Assembly (NCBI GenBank): GCA_016235555.1
Contig: JACRKC010000124.1
Span: 1-64,000 of the forward strand
DNA from: Verrucomicrobiota bacterium
GTDB lineage: Bacteria > Verrucomicrobiota > Verrucomicrobiia > Opitutales > Opitutaceae
Direction: 5' to 3'
DNA: 64,000 nucleotides
Shown: positions 61,734 through 64,000 of the stretch, piece by piece
Layout of the letters: each line of letters starts with the position of its first letter
Numbering within the stretch: position 1 is the first letter of the stretch
Position numbers and translations under genes: made by a program
The notes under the pieces: model-generated
The model's input: only the letters and a program-made list of their open reading frames with translations
Database searches by the model: none
Told to the model about the DNA's origin: nothing

Positions 61734-63218
61734 CTACCGGGCGACGGCGGCGGGGCGCAGGTGCGGCGGTTTTTCGCGGACCTCGCGGAGCGGCTGCGTG
61801 GGATCATGGTGGGGATTGGGTCCGGGGAACTCGGCACCGACGCTTTGCAGCCAGTGGCGCAAGGTGGCTTGGAGGGTGCGGGCGCGATCCGGCTCGCGCT
61901 CGGCGAGGTCGGTCGTCTCGGCGAGATCGGAGCGGAGATGGAAGAGTTCGAGGCGTGCGCCGGGGCGGTAGCGGTTGGCGGCGTCGAACGAGTCGCCGAA
62001 GTAATCGATCAACTTCCAATCGCCCTCGCGGATGACGGCGCACGGCGTGGCGGCCCAGCGCAAATCGTAGAGCGGCAGGTGCCAGAAGAGAGCGCGTGAC
62101 GGGAGCGATCCGCCGCGCAGGAGCGGGCCGAGGTCGACGCCATCGAGGTGGGCCTCGCGCGGCGCCGCGGCGCCGGCGGCGGCGAGAAGCGTCGGGGCCC
62201 AATCCACGACGTGGACAGGCGTGGCGACGGTGCGGCCCGGGGCGACGACGCCGGGCCAGCGCACGAGACACGGCACGCGGATGCCGCCTTCGTAGGCGGA
62301 GCCCTTGCCGGCGCGGAGCGGGGCGTTGCTGAACTGTGCTTGTTCGACGCTGAGTTGCGTCGCGGTGCCGGGACCTTGGGTGAAGGGTTTGACGTCGAGC
62401 CCTTGGTAGATGCCGCCGTTGTCGCTGAGAAAAACGACGAAGGTGCGTTCGCGCTGACCGAGTTCGTCGAGCGCGGCGAGGAGGCGGCCGACGGAGTGGT
62501 CGAGGTGCTCGATCGCGGCGAGGTAGGTCGCGTTGTGCAGGCCGGTGGCGGGGGCGCCGCGGGCGCGGTATTTTTCGACGAGGGGCGCGGGCGCCGCGAC
62601 GGTGTTGTGGATCGTGTGGTGCGCGAGGTAGAAGAACCACGGGCGCGAGCGTTCGCGACGGATGAACTCGATCGCCTGCGCGGTGAGATAATCGACGTGT
62701 TTGTCGCCTTCGTTTTGCGAGCCGGGGCCGGGCGGGGCGGAGAAATCGAAGCCGTAATGTGCGGCGGCCTCGGGCTTGAGGGAGACGTAGTTGCCGTCGG
62801 CGCTGGTGGTGAGGTGCCACTTGCCGGCCATGCCGGTGGCGTAGCCGGCGGCGCGGAGCGCTTTCGGAAACGTGAAGGCGTCGCGCGAAAGTTGTTCGGT
62901 GAACGGCGGCTCGCGCACGGGCGCCCACGGCGCGCCATACCACGGGATGACGTGCCACAGGCCGTTGCGCGCGGTGTGCTGGCCGGTGAGCAGCGCGGCG
63001 CGCGTGGGTGTGCACTGCGGCATCACGTAGGCGTCGGTGAAGCGCGCGCCCTCGGCGGCGAGCCGGTCGAGGTGCGGCGTCGCGACGAGTTTGTTGCCGT
63101 AGCAGGAGAGCGTGGGCCAACCTTGGTCGTCGGTGAGGATGAAGAGGAGGTTGGGGCGGCCGGCGGTGGCGGCGCCGGCCGGGGCGCACATCAGCAACGC
63201 GAGGAGCAGCCGCTTCAT
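61734..63218 (-). CDS. Secreted arylsulfatase-like sulfatase
   Basis: A 494-residue exported sulfatase starting MKRLLLALLMCAPAGAATAG. Asp30-Asp31 (FILTDDQGWPTLSCYG) are calcium ligands, CTPTR at 69-73 the formylglycine motif with Thr in the fourth place, GMAGKWHLTTS the Lys/His site, and FLSDNGGIYQG the second metal motif. It resembles the arylsulfatase A/B-like group, with substrate unknown. Repeat copy D begins 8 bp upstream of its start codon, and a partial Gfo/Idh/MocA gene follows beyond that on the same strand. Confidence 0.93.
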   Translation of the reverse strand: MKRLLLALLMCAPAGAATAGRPNLLFILTDDQGWPTLSCYGNKLVATPHLDRLAAEGARFTDAYVMPQCTPTRAALLTGQHTARNGLWHVIPWYGAPWAPVREPPFTEQLSRDAFTFPKALRAAGYATGMAGKWHLTTSADGNYVSLKPEAAAHYGFDFSAPPGPGSQNEGDKHVDYLTAQAIEFIRRERSRPWFFYLAHHTIHNTVAAPAPLVEKYRARGAPATGLHNATYLAAIEHLDHSVGRLLAALDELGQRERTFVVFLSDNGGIYQGLDVKPFTQGPGTATQLSVEQAQFSNAPLRAGKGSAYEGGIRVPCLVRWPGVVAPGRTVATPVHVVDWAPTLLAAAGAAAPREAHLDGVDLGPLLRGGSLPSRALFWHLPLYDLRWAATPCAVIREGDWKLIDYFGDSFDAANRYRPGARLELFHLRSDLAETTDLAEREPDRARTLQATLRHWLQSVGAEFPGPNPHHDPTQPLREVREKPPHLRPAAVAR

Positions 63219-63225
63219 TCTCTTT

Positions 63226-63385
63226 GGGTCCGATACCCCGAAGCTTGCTCCGGCTTGGTCGGGTAGCGACGAGCGCCAGCGAGTCGAAGAGCGTCGGCTC
63301 GCTGGCGCTCGCCGCTACGATGAGTGGTCGAAGGTTGCATGGTGGGATTGGTCAAATACCCCGGAGCTTGCTCCGGGAATGTTTA
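63226..63385. repeat. Bipartite intergenic hairpin element, copy D
   Basis: The left unit GTCCGATACCCCGAAGC begins 8 bp from the sulfatase start. The cargo and the stretch to the right unit (GTAGCGACGAGCGCCAGCG, then GTGGTCGAAGGTTGCATGG) are almost identical to copy B, 37.5 kb away. The right unit CCCGGAGC-TT-GCTCCGGG ends in TTTAC, and this end overlaps the TAA stop of the neighbouring gene. Confidence 0.85.
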
Positions 63386-64000
63386 CATCGCCGGGAGTTT
63401 CCAGTCGCCGCGCAGGGGGCGCGGCTGGAGCAGGGCGTTGGCGGCGTCGTCGTTGAGGAAGCGCTCGGCTTGCGGATCCCAGCGGAGAGCGCGGCCCTGT
63501 TTCACGGCGATGAGGCCGAGCTGGCAGAGGGTGTCGGAGCGCAGCGCGGTCTCGACGTCGCAGATGGCGCGGCGTTTCTGGCGGATGGCGTCGAGGAAAT
63601 TGCGCGTGTGATGCACGCTGATCGGGAGCGTGACCGGCATGGTGTCGACTTTGTTCTGCGGGTCGCGGAGCACGGCTTCGTCGGAGGCGGTGATGACGCC
63701 GCGGCGGACATGCACCCAGCCGGACTCGCCGAGGAACTTGATGCCGTGGTCGAAACCCGGCGCGCCCTCGTGGGCGAAGACGAGCGGGGCGCGGCCGGCG
63801 TATTCGTAGCGCACCTGCCATCGCTGGATGGCGTCGTGGTCGCCGGCGGCGGCGAATTCGCCGGAGCCGGTGATGCGGGTCGGTCCCGTGGCATCGGCGC
63901 CGTTGCCCCACTGCGCGATGTCGAGGTGGTGGATGCCCCAGCAGGAAATCATGCCGAGGGAGAACGCGGCGATGTTCTCGTGGTTGTCGCGCTTGAGTTT
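63383..64000 (-). CDS. Gfo/Idh/MocA family oxidoreductase, C-terminal part (N-terminus beyond right edge)
   Basis: The frame is open to the window edge, giving 205 residues of the C-terminal domain. NHENIAAFSLGMISCWGIHH followed by LDIAQWG is the conserved block seen in Bacteroidetes/Verrucomicrobiota-type Gfo/Idh/MocA proteins with an exported or Tat N-terminus, and TGPTRITGSGEFAAAG follows. The last third (HHTRNFLDAIRQKRRAICDV and RALRWDPQAERFLNDDAANA) matches the usual end of this subgroup. The Rossmann half is missing, so its cofactor motif cannot be checked. Its stop codon lies inside the right end of repeat copy D. Confidence 0.88.
   Translation of the reverse strand, partial: KLKRDNHENIAAFSLGMISCWGIHHLDIAQWGNGADATGPTRITGSGEFAAAGDHDAIQRWQVRYEYAGRAPLVFAHEGAPGFDHGIKFLGESGWVHVRRGVITASDEAVLRDPQNKVDTMPVTLPISVHHTRNFLDAIRQKRRAICDVETALRSDTLCQLGLIAVKQGRALRWDPQAERFLNDDAANALLQPRPLRGDWKLPAM

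Overview
The window is high-GC bacterial chromosome, most likely from the Verrucomicrobiota and probably an Opitutaceae-type organism. This is inferred from several features together. There are many secreted sulfatases, Gfo/Idh/MocA oxidoreductases paired with TIM-barrel sugar isomerases, and a TonB receptor carrying an EF-hand. IspG is the long, insert-bearing form, and intergenic spaces are packed with hairpin repeats. No 16S rRNA gene is present to confirm the assignment.

Layout. 1-9.2 kb (minus strand): the end of a DUF1638 gene, four secreted sulfatases, a KOW protein, a low-GC lipoprotein and a Tat-exported isomerase-like protein. 9.5-16.1 kb: an envelope glycosylation operon with three GT-C type membrane proteins and one polyprenol-type GT2. 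16.6-23.1 kb: an oxidoreductase, a large membrane protein, an ankyrin protein and a PafA-like phosphatase. 23.3-36.4 kb: a carbohydrate utilisation region. It holds three enzymes matching the oxidative (Weimberg) pentose route (YjhG/YagF dehydratase, FAH-family dehydratase, ketoglutarate-semialdehyde dehydrogenase), interrupted by a signal-peptidase-like gene that lacks the catalytic serine. Upstream lie a TonB receptor, a PL26-like rhamnogalacturonan lyase, an isomerase and a Gfo/Idh/MocA oxidoreductase. 36.6-38.7 kb: a tRNA-Pro(GGG) gene with a two-gene integrated element bounded by a 28-bp duplication of the tRNA 3' end. 38.7-43.5 kb (plus strand): VanZ-like protein, TMTC-like GT-C/TPR protein and ligA. 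43.5-53.9 kb (minus strand): housekeeping genes (dnaA, ispG, rseP, dxr, cdsA, uppS), with a possible replication origin upstream of dnaA. 53.9-64 kb: a decayed CcbP-like gene, a putative apiosidase-family hydrolase next to two oxidoreductases, a secreted hypothetical protein, two more sulfatases and the end of another Gfo/Idh/MocA gene.

Functionally, the genes describe a free-living polysaccharide degrader: sulfatases and lyases work on sulfated or pectic glycans outside the cytoplasm, the TonB receptor imports fragments, and isomerases, oxidoreductases and the pentose pathway channel sugars to 2-oxoglutarate. The isoprenoid and undecaprenyl genes feed the lipid carriers that the GT-C/GT2 proteins would use.

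The least explained signal is non-coding. Nearly every long intergenic gap holds nested palindromes. One bipartite two-hairpin element occurs four times, each time immediately 5' of a start codon. Two other compound inverted repeats (about 145 and 117 bp) recur with conserved architecture. Palindromes also sit in frame inside ispG, uppS, the FAH-family gene and two sulfatases. A separate 23-25 bp palindrome family lies 54-88 bp upstream of three genes. No transposase that would explain these repeats is in the window.
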